In this document: positions 1-10,150 of the stretch, one piece after another
Layout of the letters: the number at the start of each line of letters is the position of its first letter
Position numbering within the stretch: the stretch's first letter is position 1
Assembly (NCBI RefSeq): GCF_916618895.1
Contig: NZ_OU745391.1
Span: forward strand, 248,001-312,000
Length of the DNA stretch: 64,000 nucleotides
DNA from: Pseudoclavibacter sp. Marseille-Q3772
Lineage (GTDB): Bacteria; Actinomycetota; Actinomycetes; Actinomycetales; Microbacteriaceae
Direction of reading: 5' to 3'
Position numbers and translations under genes: made by a program
Notes under the pieces: generated by a model
Told to the model about the DNA's origin: nothing
The model's input: only the letters and a program-made list of their open reading frames with translations
Databases searched by the model: none

Positions 1-1688
1 TGGTTCGCGCCGGGTATATCCGCCGGCAGGCTCCGGGTGTGTTCGCCTGGCTGCCGATTGGTCTGCGCGTGAAGCGGCGGATCGAAGACATCATTCGCGA
101 GGAGATGGCACGCGCGGGTGCGCAAGAGATGATTTTCCCAGCGTTGCTGCCGGCCGAGCTTTATGAACGAACTGGCCGCGTCGATGACTATGGCGATGGC
201 ATGTTCCGCCTAGACGACCGCAAGGAAGTGCCGATGGTGCTAGCGCCGACGCATGAGGAGGCCTTCACCATGGCGGTGAAAGACCTGCTGTCGTCATACA
301 AGGATCTACCGGTAACGATCTACCAGATTCAAGACAAATACCGCGACGAAGCTCGTCCACGAGCCGGAGTACTGCGCGGTCGAGAGTTCACGATGAAGGA
401 TGCCTACTCGTTCGATTGGAACGAGGAGGGTTTGGATGCAAGCTACCAGCGACAGCGGGATGCATACGAACGAATCTTCAAACGTTTGGGTCTCGAGTAC
501 GCGATTGTGGCCGCTGACTCTGGTGCAATGGGCGGGTCTAAGTCGGAGGAGTTCTTGCACCCCACTGAGGTCGGCGAGGACACCTTCGTACGATCGGCGG
601 ATGGTGCGTATGCGGCCAATGTCGAAGCGTTCGTTTCGTTTACGCCCGAGCCGGTAGACGCATCCGCTGTGCCCGCGCCCTCGGTGATTGAGACTCCCGG
701 AACCACCACGATCGAGGCGCTCGTCGAGCAGACCGGTATCCCCGCCGAACAGACGCTGAAACATGTGGTGTTGACCTTGGTCGATCACGAGGGTAAGCGC
801 GAGGTCATTGTCGTCGGTCTCGAAGGTGATCGAGCGGTCGATATGAAACGGCTTGAAGTTGCATTCCAACCGAGGAGCGTTGAAGCAGCTACTGCCGCTG
901 ACCTTGCCGCGCATCCCGAACTTATTGCCGGGTTTATTGGCCCTTGGCGGGACGGTGAGCAGGTCCTGGGCGCCGACTCGCCGACACACATCCCGTACTA
1001 CCTCGATAGCCGAATCGGTGAGGGAACCGTTTGGGTCACTGGCGCGAACACCTCGGACGCACACGTTCGAGACCTGGTCTACCCGAGAGACTTCACGGTT
1101 GATGGGCGGGTAGAAGCCGCCGAGGTGCGAGACGGTGACCTGGCTGCGAACGGTCAACCAGTAACGACTGAGCGTGGCACCGAAATCGGTCACGTTTTTC
1201 AATTGGGCACGAAGTATGCCGAAGCCTTGGGATGCAAGGTCCTCGACCCCAATGGCAAGCAGGTTACGGTCACGATGGGTTCGTATGGCATTGGCGTAAC
1301 TCGAAACCTGGCGTTGATCGCTGAGCAGAACCATGATGATCGCGGCCTCATCTGGCCCGAAGAAATCGCGCCGTTCGATGTGCACGTCATCGCTACCGGT
1401 AAGGGTGAGGTCCCGTTCGAGGTTGCTGAACGATTGGCAACCCAGGCCGAGGCTCAGGGACTTGAGGTGCTACTCGATGACCGGGCCAAGGAGTCGCCGG
1501 GCGTTAAGTTTGGTGACGCTGAACTAATCGGTATTCCGTGGATCCTGATCTCCGGAAGAACGGCAGCGGACGGCACCGTGGAACTGTGGAACCGCCGCAC
1601 GAACGAACGTACGAGCGTCGCCGTTGATGAGGCTGTGGCGCGACTTTGCGAGGCCCGTGCGCTAGCCTTGAGTGCTACGGCAAAATAG
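1..1688 (+). CDS. proS: Prolyl-tRNA synthetase (5' end outside window)
   Basis: Charges tRNA-Pro with proline in the cytoplasm. The frame is open to the left edge and reads [18 protein letters not shown] before the first internal GTG at 39, so the true start lies upstream. About 561 residues are visible, against roughly 590 for the full-length bacterial enzyme. The class II core is present ([20 protein letters not shown] region). The YbaK-like editing insertion is also seen ([12 protein letters not shown], then [19 protein letters not shown]), as is the C-terminal anticodon-binding domain, so this is the bacterial ProS type. It stops 51 nt before nusA, and no rimP lies between them. The identification is secure; only the start is missing. 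Confidence 0.97.
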   Translation, partial: VRAGYIRRQAPGVFAWLPIGLRVKRRIEDIIREEMARAGAQEMIFPALLPAELYERTGRVDDYGDGMFRLDDRKEVPMVLAPTHEEAFTMAVKDLLSSYKDLPVTIYQIQDKYRDEARPRAGVLRGREFTMKDAYSFDWNEEGLDASYQRQRDAYERIFKRLGLEYAIVAADSGAMGGSKSEEFLHPTEVGEDTFVRSADGAYAANVEAFVSFTPEPVDASAVPAPSVIETPGTTTIEALVEQTGIPAEQTLKHVVLTLVDHEGKREVIVVGLEGDRAVDMKRLEVAFQPRSVEAATAADLAAHPELIAGFIGPWRDGEQVLGADSPTHIPYYLDSRIGEGTVWVTGANTSDAHVRDLVYPRDFTVDGRVEAAEVRDGDLAANGQPVTTERGTEIGHVFQLGTKYAEALGCKVLDPNGKQVTVTMGSYGIGVTRNLALIAEQNHDDRGLIWPEEIAPFDVHVIATGKGEVPFEVAERLATQAEAQGLEVLLDDRAKESPGVKFGDAELIGIPWILISGRTAADGTVELWNRRTNERTSVAVDEAVARLCEARALALSATAK

Positions 1689-1739
1689 TTTGCTGTCGCA
1701 TGCAGATGCGACCCGATAGCTGAATACCGAGGAGTGCCA

Positions 1740-2741
1740 ATGAAGATTGACCTTGCTGTACTGCATATGCTCGAGCGCGAACGGGAGATTCCGTTTGAGG
1801 AGCTGGCCGGCATCCTCGAACAGGCGATTCTGACCGCGTACATCAAGCACACGACACAGGAGGCCGGGCATACCCCGCCGCCTGCTGGATCGCGAGTCAA
1901 CCTCGACCGCAAGACCGGTGAAGTCACCATCCTCGTTCCAGAACTCGACGAGTCAGGCGAGGTTATTGGCGAAGCGCAGCTGCCTGCGGCTGACTTCGGA
2001 CGAATCGCCGCCTATGCGGCAAAACAGGTGATTAGCCAGCGGATGCGAGACATCGGTACCGATAAAGTGCTCGGTGAGTTCCGTGGCCGCGAGGGCGATA
2101 TTGTCGTCGGCGTGATCCAACAGGGTCCCAATCCGAAGATGATTCACGTTGATCTGGGAACTGCAGAAGCCATCCTGCCGCCGGAAGAACAAGTTCCAGG
2201 TGAGGACTATGCGCATGGGCGTCGACTGCGCGTATTTGTGACCAAGGTGGAGCGCGGAACTCGTGGACCGCAGATTACGGTTTCGCGCACGCATCCGTCA
2301 CTCGTGCGAAAGCTGTTTGCCCACGAGGTTCCAGAGATTGCGGACGGTACCGTCCAGATTGTCTCGCTCGCCCGTGAGGCGGGGCACCGCACCAAGATCG
2401 CGGTGCGCGCGACGGAACCCGGCATCAACGCCAAGGGCGCCTGCATCGGTGAATTGGGAGCGCGTGTGCGTGCGGTCACCAACGAACTTGAGGGTGAGAA
2501 GATCGACATCGTTGACTACTCGGACGACCTGGCTGAGTTCGTTGCCAATTCCCTGAGCCCGGCCAAGGTATCGAGTTCGTTTGTGCTTGATGCTGGGGCG
2601 AAAGCGGTTCGCGCTCTGGTCCCGGACTTCCAGCTCTCATTGGCAATTGGTAAAGAGGGGCAGAACGCTCGCTTGGCGGCGAAGCTCACGGGCGCGCGCA
2701 TCGACATTCAGCCCGATAGCGTGATGGAAGACGGACATTAA
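1740..2741 (+). CDS. nusA: Transcription termination/antitermination factor NusA
   Basis: Binds RNA polymerase and nascent RNA to modulate pausing, termination and antitermination. The N-terminal polymerase-binding domain, an S1 domain ([22 protein letters not shown]) and tandem KH domains (ending [20 protein letters not shown]) are visible in 333 residues, the usual actinobacterial length without acidic C-terminal repeats. I chose ATG 1740 because GAGGAG at 1729-1734 is a well-spaced ribosome site. The in-frame GTG at 1734 overlaps that site. It is followed closely by ylxR and infB, the classical nusA-infB operon. Confidence 0.96.
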   Translation: MKIDLAVLHMLEREREIPFEELAGILEQAILTAYIKHTTQEAGHTPPPAGSRVNLDRKTGEVTILVPELDESGEVIGEAQLPAADFGRIAAYAAKQVISQRMRDIGTDKVLGEFRGREGDIVVGVIQQGPNPKMIHVDLGTAEAILPPEEQVPGEDYAHGRRLRVFVTKVERGTRGPQITVSRTHPSLVRKLFAHEVPEIADGTVQIVSLAREAGHRTKIAVRATEPGINAKGACIGELGARVRAVTNELEGEKIDIVDYSDDLAEFVANSLSPAKVSSSFVLDAGAKAVRALVPDFQLSLAIGKEGQNARLAAKLTGARIDIQPDSVMEDGH

Positions 2742-2757
2742 GTCGGCCTCCAGTAGT

Positions 2758-3039
2758 ATGGATCCAGTACGAACGTGCATTGGGTGTCGTTCGCGTGCCA
2801 ATAAGGCCGGGCTGATCCGGGTGGCAATTAACGGCTCTGAGTTAGTTATTGACCATCGAGGGTGCATGCCGGGGCGCGGTGCGTGGCTGCATCCGACTGC
2901 TTCTTGTATTGAAACTGCGCTGGAGCGGAGACAGTTCCGCAGAGCGTTTCGCTCGGGAGCAGTGAATGAACATGCTGTGCACGAGTACCTCAAACAAGTC
3001 AAAGTAAAGGTTGTTGATCGGACCATGGACCAGTCATGA
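2758..3039 (+). CDS. ylxR: YlxR family RNA-binding protein (DUF448)
   Basis: Small basic protein of 93 residues with the family hallmarks RTCIGCRSRANKAGLIRVA near the N-terminus and GRGAWLHPTASCIETALERR in the middle. YlxR proteins are found almost always between nusA and infB, as here, and bind RNA or nucleoid; the precise role is not settled. The ATG at 2758 lies 16 nt after the nusA stop, so the two are probably co-transcribed. Confidence 0.93.
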   Translation: MDPVRTCIGCRSRANKAGLIRVAINGSELVIDHRGCMPGRGAWLHPTASCIETALERRQFRRAFRSGAVNEHAVHEYLKQVKVKVVDRTMDQS

Positions 3040-3107
3040 GTGGCTCACGATGAGGCTCAACCGATAATTTGTCTGCCCTAATCGGGGCAGACCCGATTAG
3101 GAGAAAT

Positions 3108-5939
3108 GTGGCTAAACCACGCGTACACGAAATCGCCGCCGAAATGGGCGTCGAATCAAAGGTCGCGCTGAAGACCCTGCAAGAAATGGGTGAGTTCGTT
3201 AAGACGGCTTCGTCGAGTGTCGAACCACCGGTTGCCCGCCGCCTGCGCGACGAGCTAAAGCGGCGCGCGGCAGAGCAGGACTCGGGCGGATCGCAAGCAG
3301 CTGGCGATAAGGCCAAGCCCGCTGCCCCGAAGAAGGCGACTCCGAAACCGTCGCCCGCAAAGGCAGCAAAGCCCGCGGCACGTAAGACTGCAGCAAAGCC
3401 GGCACCAAAAGCGACGCCGAAGACGGCGGGTGCGGCGCCGAGCCGTACCGCGGCAAAACCGGTGGCGACCCCGCAGCCGCCTTCACGTTCCGCTGTCGCC
3501 CCAACTCCCACCCCCAAACCCGGGGCCGCTGGTGCTGAAGCTGGCAAACCCGGTCCGAAGCCTGGTGCCGCGGCAAAGCCTGCTGCACCGAAGCCCAGCA
3601 CCGATGCTCGGAGCACCGGTGGCACTGCGCCGAAACCGGGAGCAGTGCCCAAGCCGGGAGCAGCGCCGAAGCCCGGTGGTAACAACATTCCTCGCCCGCG
3701 CGGACCGCGCCCGGGCAACAACCCGTTCGCATCAAGCCAGGGGATGGGACGCCCGCGTCCCGGCAACAACCCGTTCAGCTCGAAGCAGAGCTCTGGTCAG
3801 GGCGGCGCTCCGCGTCCCGGTGGCCCACGGCCGGGCCCGCGTCCCGGCGGTGCGCCGCGCGGTGGAGCCCCGGCACGCCCGGGACAGCCGCGTGTGCTTC
3901 CCGGAGAGCGTCCCCAGGGCGGCGGCGGCGGTGGCCGCGGCCGTGGCGGCGGTGGATTTGGCGGTCGCCCAGGTGGCCGTCCCGGTCCCGGCGGACGTCG
4001 CGGCGGTACTGCCGGTGCATTCGGTCGTGGCGGCGGAAAATCAAAGTCGCGGAAGTCGAAGCGGGCCAAGCGCGCCGAATTTGAGATGCGGGAAGCACCG
4101 TCAATTGGCGGTGTGAAGGTTCCTCGCGGGTCAGGCGATACCAAGATCCGTCTTCGCCGTGGCGCTTCCATCTCAGACTTTGCGGACAAGATCAATGCAT
4201 CGCCCGGCGACCTGGTCACTGTGCTGTTCCACCTTGGTGAAATGGCTACAGCAACCGAATCGCTGGACGAAGCAACGTTCGAGATTCTCGGTGAGGAGCT
4301 CGGCTACAAGATCGAGATCGTTTCACCGGAAGACGAAGACCGCGAGCTGCTCGAAGCATTCGACATTGACCTCGAAGGCGAAGAAGCAGAAGAAGACGAT
4401 GACATGCTTGAGGCCAGGCCTCCGGTGGTCACCGTTATGGGTCACGTCGACCACGGTAAGACCCGTTTGCTCGATGCCGTTCGCCGTGCGAACGTGCAGG
4501 GCGGCGAAGCCGGTGGTATTACCCAGCACATCGGTGCCTACCAGGTATGGGGAGAGCACGAGGGAGTCCACCGCGCGATTACGTTCCTTGACACTCCCGG
4601 TCACGAAGCCTTCACGGCGATGCGTGCTCGCGGTGCCAACGTCACCGACGTGGCGATTCTCGTTGTTGCCGCAGATGACGGCATCATGCCGCAAACCATC
4701 GAAGCGCTTAACCACGCGAAGGCCGCGGATGTGCCGATCGTGGTTGCCGTAAACAAGATCGACGCGGACGGTGCAAACCCGGACAAGGTTCGCGCACAGC
4801 TCACCGAGTACGATCTGATCGCTGAGGAGTACGGCGGCGACACGATGTTCGTTAACGTCTCCGCGAAGACCGGTGACGGTGTGCGTGACGTAATCGACGC
4901 TGTGCTGCTCACAGCCGATGCGGCCCTGGAGTTGCGGGCGAACCCGAACAAGCTCGCTCGCGGTACCGCCATTGAAGCGAAGCTGGACAAGGGGCGTGGT
5001 TCGGTTGCTACCGTCCTCATCCAGTCCGGAACGCTTCGTGTGGGTGACTCGATTGTCGCCGGCACCGCCTATGGTCGCGTCCGCGCCATGCTCGATGAGA
5101 ATGGCGAAGCTGTTGAAGAGGCGCTGCCATCACGTCCGGTGCAGGTACAGGGTCTGAGCTCGGTTCCCCGTGCAGGTGACACGTTCATCGTGACCGAGGA
5201 CGACCGTACAGCCCGCCAGATTGCCGAGAAGCGTGAAGCCGCTGAGCGTAACGCTCAGCTCGCGAAGGCTCGTAAGCGCATGTCGCTCGAGGACTTCACC
5301 CGCGCACTCGAAGAAGGCAAGGTTCAGTCCCTCAACCTCATCCTTAAGGGTGATGTCTCCGGTGCCGTCGAAGCCCTGGAAGACTCGCTGCTCAAGATCG
5401 AGGTCGATGAGACCGTTCAGCTGCGCATCATCCACCGCGCGGTGGGTGCCATTAGCGAGTCGGACGTCAACCTGGCAACGATTGATAATGCGGTGATCAT
5501 CGGCTTCAACGTGCGACCAGACCAGAAGGCTCGTGTTGCCGCGAACAACGAGGGTGTCGACATCCGCTACTACTCGGTCATTTACGATGCGATCGAAGAT
5601 ATCGAGAAGTCGCTTAAGGGAATGCTCGAGCCCGAGTATGAGGAAGTGCAATCGGGTGTCGCGGAAATCCGCGAGATCTTCCGCTCTTCCAAGTTCGGCA
5701 ATATCGCCGGTTGTGTGGTTGCATCCGGAACGATCACTCGCAACGCCAAGGCGCGGATCGTCCGCGAGGGTACGGTCGTTGCCGATGGCCTCGCGATCGA
5801 GTCACTACGCCGGTTCAAGGATGATGTGACCGAAGTACGCGAAGGCTACGAGTGTGGTATCGGACTCGGTAAGTTCAACGACATTCAGGTCGGCGACGAG
5901 ATCGAGACCACGGAAATGGTGGAGAAGCCCCGTGACTGA
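3108..5939 (+). CDS. infB: Translation initiation factor IF-2
   Basis: GTPase that delivers initiator tRNA to the 30S subunit. The N-terminal IF2N domain ([16 protein letters not shown]) is followed by a long Pro/Ala/Lys then Gly/Arg-rich linker (about residues 65-320), typical of actinobacterial IF-2. The G domain follows, with G1 GHVDHGKT near residue 445, G3 DTPGHEAF and G4 NKID. The EF-Tu-like domain II and the C-terminal fMet-tRNA-binding domain complete the 943 residues. I chose GTG 3108, with AGGAG at 3099-3103, because homology starts there; the TTG at 3069 has neither support. The stop overlaps the rbfA start by 8 nt, indicating translational coupling. Confidence 0.97.
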   Translation: MAKPRVHEIAAEMGVESKVALKTLQEMGEFVKTASSSVEPPVARRLRDELKRRAAEQDSGGSQAAGDKAKPAAPKKATPKPSPAKAAKPAARKTAAKPAPKATPKTAGAAPSRTAAKPVATPQPPSRSAVAPTPTPKPGAAGAEAGKPGPKPGAAAKPAAPKPSTDARSTGGTAPKPGAVPKPGAAPKPGGNNIPRPRGPRPGNNPFASSQGMGRPRPGNNPFSSKQSSGQGGAPRPGGPRPGPRPGGAPRGGAPARPGQPRVLPGERPQGGGGGGRGRGGGGFGGRPGGRPGPGGRRGGTAGAFGRGGGKSKSRKSKRAKRAEFEMREAPSIGGVKVPRGSGDTKIRLRRGASISDFADKINASPGDLVTVLFHLGEMATATESLDEATFEILGEELGYKIEIVSPEDEDRELLEAFDIDLEGEEAEEDDDMLEARPPVVTVMGHVDHGKTRLLDAVRRANVQGGEAGGITQHIGAYQVWGEHEGVHRAITFLDTPGHEAFTAMRARGANVTDVAILVVAADDGIMPQTIEALNHAKAADVPIVVAVNKIDADGANPDKVRAQLTEYDLIAEEYGGDTMFVNVSAKTGDGVRDVIDAVLLTADAALELRANPNKLARGTAIEAKLDKGRGSVATVLIQSGTLRVGDSIVAGTAYGRVRAMLDENGEAVEEALPSRPVQVQGLSSVPRAGDTFIVTEDDRTARQIAEKREAAERNAQLAKARKRMSLEDFTRALEEGKVQSLNLILKGDVSGAVEALEDSLLKIEVDETVQLRIIHRAVGAISESDVNLATIDNAVIIGFNVRPDQKARVAANNEGVDIRYYSVIYDAIEDIEKSLKGMLEPEYEEVQSGVAEIREIFRSSKFGNIAGCVVASGTITRNAKARIVREGTVVADGLAIESLRRFKDDVTEVREGYECGIGLGKFNDIQVGDEIETTEMVEKPRD

Positions 5940-6360
5940 TCACGCACGCGCCGCAAGGCTCGCCGAGCGCATCCACGTGCTCGTGGCGAAGCTGCTGGAG
6001 CGAGGAATCAAAGACCCTCGGCTCGGCTTCGTCACGATCACCGATGTACGGGTAACCGGAGACCTCCAGCATGCGAAGGTCTACTACACGGTGTACGGCA
6101 GTGAGCAGGAGCTCGCTGATAGTGCGGCAGCGCTGAAGAGCGCAACCGGCCGCATCCGCTCCGAAGTCGGCAAGAACCTCGGGATTCGTCTCACGCCTAC
6201 ATTGGAGTTTGTCCACGATGCGCTGCCAGAAAACGCGCAGCAGATCGATTCCCTGCTCGATCAGGCGAGGGCGGCGGATGCGAAACTCGCGCAGGAGCGT
6301 ACCGGTAAGCAGTACGCGGGCGAGGCAGATCCGTACCGAGATACCGAAGCAGACGCCTAA
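5932..6360 (+). CDS. rbfA: 30S ribosome-binding factor RbfA
   Basis: Late 30S maturation factor that binds near helix 1 of 16S rRNA. The 142 residues carry the type II KH fold signature ([16 protein letters not shown] start, [21 protein letters not shown], then [10 protein letters not shown]). The GTG at 5932 overlaps the infB stop by 8 nt, which places rbfA in the infB operon. It ends just before a strong hairpin and the convergent mutY gene. Confidence 0.95.
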   Translation: MTDHARAARLAERIHVLVAKLLERGIKDPRLGFVTITDVRVTGDLQHAKVYYTVYGSEQELADSAAALKSATGRIRSEVGKNLGIRLTPTLEFVHDALPENAQQIDSLLDQARAADAKLAQERTGKQYAGEADPYRDTEADA

Positions 6361-6371
6361 GTACCGATGAT

Positions 6372-6408
6372 GCGTGGGGTAGGAGCCGTTGAGGTTTCTA
6401 CCCCACGC
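6372..6408. terminator. Bidirectional hairpin between rbfA and mutY
   Basis: Perfect 11-bp inverted repeat (GCGTGGGGTAG at 6372-6382, CTACCCCACGC at 6398-6408) with a 15-nt loop, lying between two convergent genes. There is no clear U-tract, so it is a probable rather than certain intrinsic terminator. Confidence 0.7.
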
Positions 6409-6443
6409 GCTTGGTTGTGAGCCAGCATTCTCTCTGGCGATTG

Positions 6444-7391
6444 CTAGGGAGTGGAGCCGAGGTGAACGTGACCATTCGCATCCGTCGAGATCAAACCGTC
6501 ACGCTCGAGCGTGGAGAGAATTTCGCTGGCGTCGAATTGCTGCTGGTAGGAAAGCACGTCTACCACTGCAGGCTTCGAGACGCCGTTGGGCATTTCGCGA
6601 AGTAACGCCATCACCTTTCCGCGCGCCTCGCGTGCTGAACCGACGAATCGAGCACTCGCTCGTTTCGGTCGCTGAGTGGATGCGGGTTTGCCATTTCGTT
6701 GCCAAGCACACTGGCTCACGATGGGGCAGTGCTCGCATTGCGGTGCCTTCGCGCGGCAGATCAATGCGCCCAACTCCATGGCGGCTGCATTCCAGACTGC
6801 CGCCTGTTCGCCGGTTTCAGGAAGCGCCAGCGCCATCGCCCGCGAGTCTTTGGGCATGCTGGGTGACCACGCATCCGCCTGCCCGCACACTGCGCGAGCG
6901 AGAACTCGCCGAACATTGGTATCGACCGCGCCGATACGCATCCGGTAGGCAAATGAAGCAACCGCTCCCGCCGTATATTCGCCGATGCCGGGGAGCGTGC
7001 GCAGCTGCGCCGGATCGCTGGGTACTGCGCCACCGTACTCCTGCGTAATTGTGATCGCACACCGGCGCAGTGCCAGGGCACGGCGCGGGTACCCCAGGCG
7101 GTCCCAGAACGCGAGAATTGCTGCATCGGTATCTGCCGCCAAGGCTGCCGGCCTCGGCCAGCGTTCCATGAACTCGAGCCATTTCGGTACGACACGGGTG
7201 ATCTGTGTCTGGTGGCTGAGGATCTCGCTCACCAGGATGCCCCAAGGCGAAGTGCCGGGTTCGCGCCAGGGGAGCGGGCGAGCATCCTTTCGAAACCATT
7301 CGCAGGCAGTGTCGACCAGCGAGCGGATGCGAGTGCTCTCGGCATGCTGTTCGGCGATTCGGTCGCCGCTAGCAGTGCGTTGAGTAGCCAT
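6444..7391 (-). CDS. mutY: A/G-specific adenine glycosylase MutY
   Basis: Removes adenine mispaired with 8-oxoguanine. It shows the EILSHQTQ catalytic-glutamate region, the helix-hairpin-helix LPGIGEYTAGAV followed by the catalytic Asp in AVDTNVRR, and the [4Fe-4S] ligands in CX6CX2CX5C spacing (CRAKAPQCEHCPIVSQC). Its 315 residues lack a large NUDIX-like C-terminal domain, as is common in this group. ATG 7391 was chosen because the longer frame would run into truB. A TACGCT box lies 7 nt upstream with no Shine-Dalgarno, so the mRNA is probably leaderless. It is divergent from truB and convergent with rbfA. Confidence 0.94.
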   Translation of the reverse strand: MATQRTASGDRIAEQHAESTRIRSLVDTACEWFRKDARPLPWREPGTSPWGILVSEILSHQTQITRVVPKWLEFMERWPRPAALAADTDAAILAFWDRLGYPRRALALRRCAITITQEYGGAVPSDPAQLRTLPGIGEYTAGAVASFAYRMRIGAVDTNVRRVLARAVCGQADAWSPSMPKDSRAMALALPETGEQAAVWNAAAMELGALICRAKAPQCEHCPIVSQCAWQRNGKPASTQRPKRASARFVGSAREARGKVMALLREMPNGVSKPAVVDVLSYQQQFDASEILSTLERDGLISTDANGHVHLGSTP

Positions 7392-7398
7392 GACAGCC

Positions 7399-7437
7399 AG
7401 CGTAGCTCGGGTCGATCGAGCATATTCGTAATAGACT
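7399..7437. promoter_or_regulatory. Divergent -10 boxes for mutY and truB
   Basis: On the minus strand TACGCT (7399-7404) lies 7 nt before the mutY ATG. On the plus strand TAGACT (7432-7437) lies 9 nt before the truB ATG. Neither start has a Shine-Dalgarno and no good -35 hexamer is evident. The boxes are inferred from the spacing pattern repeated elsewhere in the window. Confidence 0.45.
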
Positions 7438-7446
7438 GATCCATCG

Positions 7447-8373
7447 ATGTCCAGCGTTACATTCGGTCCGCACGGCCTGCTTCTCATCGACAAGTCGGGT
7501 GGGATGACCAGCCACGATGTTGTCGCCAAAGCACGGCGTGCTCTTGGGACAAGAAAAACCGGTCACGCTGGCACTCTCGACCCGATGGCAAAGGGACTGA
7601 TGGTTCTTGGGGTCGGCGATGCGACTCGACTGCTCACCTACATCGTTGGCGATGACAAAGTGTATGAGGCCGAGGTCTGCCTTGGCATCGGCACCAATAC
7701 CGAGGATGCAGATGGCCAGGTCACCGAAATTGCTCCGGTAGCGCAGGTTCGGGCGATCTCGTTTGCAGCGCTTGAAGACTCATTGCGCTCGTTCACCGGG
7801 GAGCTCATGCAGGTGCCGAGTGCGGTCAGCGCGATCAAAGTGAACGGCGTACGCAGCTATCAGCGCGTGCGTGACGGTGAGCAGGTGGAGCTCGCTGCGC
7901 GCCCGGTAACAATTCACGAGTTGGAATTGCTCAGCAGCACGTTTCAGCAAGACGAGCGAGCGGCAACGCTGCTCGTGCGGATTCGGGTGCGCTGCTCGTC
8001 AGGAACTTATGTGCGGGCGCTCGGCCGAGATATCGGCGCCAGCCTTGGGGTACCGGCACACCTGACGGCACTGCGCAGGCTCCGTGTCGGGCTCTATAAC
8101 GTTGCCGACGCCGTCGATGTCGGTGTCGATGACCTGGCTGCTCATGTTATTCCGCTAGCCGACGCGGCAACGAGTCGGTTTCCATCCTTTGTGGCGGATG
8201 GAGGTCAGACACGTGCTCTGCGTCACGGTCAACGCATCCCGGCGCCGGACGGAACAGCGCAGGTGCATGGACCCATCGCGGCTCTCACCTCGGCAGGCGA
8301 CTTGATCGGTCTCATTGAGATACGTGATGGCAAGACAGCAACTTTGATGAATGTTCCGGAGCGGACGGCATGA
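7447..8373 (+). CDS. truB: tRNA pseudouridine(55) synthase TruB
   Basis: Forms pseudouridine 55 in the T-loop of tRNAs. The catalytic Asp is at about residue 45 in GHAGTLDPMAKGLM, preceded by LLLIDKSGGMTSHDVV. The C-terminus carries the PUA-like RNA-binding part, and 308 residues is the normal length. Its stop overlaps the ATG of the next gene (ATGA at 8370-8373), so the two small membrane proteins and ribF downstream are probably translated from the same message. Confidence 0.95.
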   Translation: MSSVTFGPHGLLLIDKSGGMTSHDVVAKARRALGTRKTGHAGTLDPMAKGLMVLGVGDATRLLTYIVGDDKVYEAEVCLGIGTNTEDADGQVTEIAPVAQVRAISFAALEDSLRSFTGELMQVPSAVSAIKVNGVRSYQRVRDGEQVELAARPVTIHELELLSSTFQQDERAATLLVRIRVRCSSGTYVRALGRDIGASLGVPAHLTALRRLRVGLYNVADAVDVGVDDLAAHVIPLADAATSRFPSFVADGGQTRALRHGQRIPAPDGTAQVHGPIAALTSAGDLIGLIEIRDGKTATLMNVPERTA

Positions 8374-8750
8374 TTACTTGGTTCACGTGGTTGCAGGCGG
8401 CGATTGCGTTGGTGGCGTGTGTCATCGCTCTGGTGGTGGCTATTCGCGGGCAGAAACCGAATGATGCCAGCGTAGGTGCGCTTGCCCTGAGTGGGATATT
8501 GCTCATCGTCCAGAGCATCATTGCGCTGCTGGCACCGCTGTGGGGCAATGCCATTAGGGGAGACGGCCTTGAGTTCTGGATGTATGTGATCGGCGCGATC
8601 ATCATTGTCGTTGCTGCCGTGCTGTGGTCGTTGATTGAGCGCGAGCGATGGTCCAATGGTGTGCTGGCGATAGCCGCGTTCTCGATCGCGGTCATGGTCA
8701 TTCGAATGCAGCAGGTTTGGGACGCAAACCCGCCGGTACTGGGAGCATGA
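8370..8750 (+). CDS. Small four-helix membrane protein, unknown function
   Basis: 126 residues with about four hydrophobic segments (around residues 5-25, 35-57, 70-88 and 94-110) and short polar loops; no enzymatic motif is seen. It overlaps both neighbours by ATGA (truB at 8370-8373, the next gene at 8747-8750), so it is clearly part of a coupled truB-ribF transcript. The role is unknown, and I have no basis to link it to pseudouridylation or flavin synthesis beyond position. Confidence 0.75.
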   Translation: MITWFTWLQAAIALVACVIALVVAIRGQKPNDASVGALALSGILLIVQSIIALLAPLWGNAIRGDGLEFWMYVIGAIIIVVAAVLWSLIERERWSNGVLAIAAFSIAVMVIRMQQVWDANPPVLGA

Positions 8751-9163
8751 TGCCGGCGTCAAGAATCTTGGTCGCCGTCTACGTAATCCTCTTTCTCGGA
8801 TCTACGGGCCGGAGCGTCGTACAGATCGTGCGTGATTTTGATGCCGCGCCCTTGGCATACTCACTGTCAGCTGCTGCCGCGGTGGTGTATCTCCTGGCCG
8901 GTATCGCAATTGCGCTTGCCGCACGCAGCCGGCTGTGCAGGATTCTGGCTTGGTGCTCGGTCGGGTTTGAACTGGCAGGCGTGATGATTGTCGGTGCGAT
9001 GTCCTGCCTGCACCCAGAGCTATTTCCGGCCGACACCGTCTGGAGTCTTTTTGGCCGGGGCTATGTGTTTGTACCGTTGGTACTGCCCATCATGGGTATC
9101 GCCTATCTCGAGAGCCTCAGATGGTCCGCGAAAACAGCAAAGGGAAGCAGCGAGTGCGAGTAA
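8747..9163 (+). CDS. Small membrane protein, unknown function
   Basis: 138 residues starting MMPASRILVAVYVILFLG, with about four predicted membrane segments. I chose ATG 8747 because it couples with the previous stop (ATGA). The frame extends further upstream only inside the preceding gene. Its stop overlaps the ribF GTG. The size and topology resemble the previous gene, suggesting a paired membrane module, but no family is recognised. Confidence 0.72.
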   Translation: MMPASRILVAVYVILFLGSTGRSVVQIVRDFDAAPLAYSLSAAAAVVYLLAGIAIALAARSRLCRILAWCSVGFELAGVMIVGAMSCLHPELFPADTVWSLFGRGYVFVPLVLPIMGIAYLESLRWSAKTAKGSSECE

Positions 9164-10110
9164 TAACCGACCCGGCGCAGTTCCCGACCGAACTGCATCC
9201 GAGTGCGATCACCATCGGCAAGTTCGATGGTGTACACCTTGGCCATGCAGCATTGATTCAGCGAATGAGCACGGTCGCCGAACGAAGCAAGCTCAGCAGA
9301 ACCGTGGTGACCTTCGACCGTCATCCGATGGAGTTGTTCGCACCAGAACGGGCGCCGAAACCGATCACTTCGCTCGAATATCGTCTACAGCTATTGGCAC
9401 AGCAGAACCTTGACGCGGTCGTGGTGCTGCCGTTTACACGCGAGCTTTCGGAGCTGACGCCAGACGAGTTCGTCAACGATCTTTTGCTTGAAGCGCTCGG
9501 TATGCGAGCGCTCGTGGTCGGCGATGATTTTCGATTCGGCCATCGAGGAGCCGGAAATATCGAGTTGCTTCGTTCGTGGTCGCGGCGCGGAGCATTCGAA
9601 CTCGAAGTGGTGGCAGAGGTTCAGGATGCAGGAGCGGTCCGGGCATCGTCTTCTAAGCTGCGTGAGCTGCTGGAGCGAGGCGACGTAGCCGATGCCGCAC
9701 GGATGCTCGGGAGGTACCACTCGGTCAGAGGAACCGTGGTGCATGGGGCAAAGCGAGGGCGAGAACTCGGGTTCCCCACCGCGAATTTATCGCCTCGGGA
9801 TCTTGAGGGGTTCATCCCCGCAGATGGTGTCTATGCCGGCATTCTGCATGTCGATGGCGTCTTGTACCCGACCGCAGTGTCGATCGGTAACAACCCAACA
9901 TTTGAGGATGTACCGCAACAGCAGGTTGAGGCGTACGTACTCGATATGACTATTGACCTCTACGGCAAGCTTGTTGCAATTGAGTTTGTCGAACGCGTTC
10001 GCCCGATGGCGCAATTCGATTCGCTCGAGGCGCTCATCGACGGCATGCGAGGAGATGTTGTCCGCGTTCGGGAATTGCTGAGCGCTGCTGGCTATCAGCA
10101 GACGAGTTAA
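9154..10110 (+). CDS. ribF: Bifunctional riboflavin kinase/FAD synthetase
   Basis: Converts riboflavin to FMN and then FAD. The N-terminal FAD synthetase domain shows GKFDGVHLGH, TFDRHPMELF and GDDFRFGHRGAGN. The C-terminal kinase domain shows GRELGFPTANL and SIGNNPTF. GTG 9154, with AAGGGAAG at 9140-9147, fits the family N-terminus better than ATG 9121 and gives 318 residues. The gene overlaps the preceding one by 10 nt. Confidence 0.93.
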   Translation: MRVITDPAQFPTELHPSAITIGKFDGVHLGHAALIQRMSTVAERSKLSRTVVTFDRHPMELFAPERAPKPITSLEYRLQLLAQQNLDAVVVLPFTRELSELTPDEFVNDLLLEALGMRALVVGDDFRFGHRGAGNIELLRSWSRRGAFELEVVAEVQDAGAVRASSSKLRELLERGDVADAARMLGRYHSVRGTVVHGAKRGRELGFPTANLSPRDLEGFIPADGVYAGILHVDGVLYPTAVSIGNNPTFEDVPQQQVEAYVLDMTIDLYGKLVAIEFVERVRPMAQFDSLEALIDGMRGDVVRVRELLSAAGYQQTS

Positions 10111-10150
10111 ATCACTCGACCAGCAATCGTTCGGGCGCCACTGAATGAAG

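Noticed and set aside
306..1385. 359-codon open frame on the minus strand inside proS
   Set aside because: Antisense shadow of a clearly conserved gene; no start signal and no recognisable domain.
3199..4219. Several Pro/Gly/Arg-rich frames opposite and beside the IF-2 linker
   Set aside because: Produced by the repetitive GC-rich linker; IF-2 homology runs straight through.
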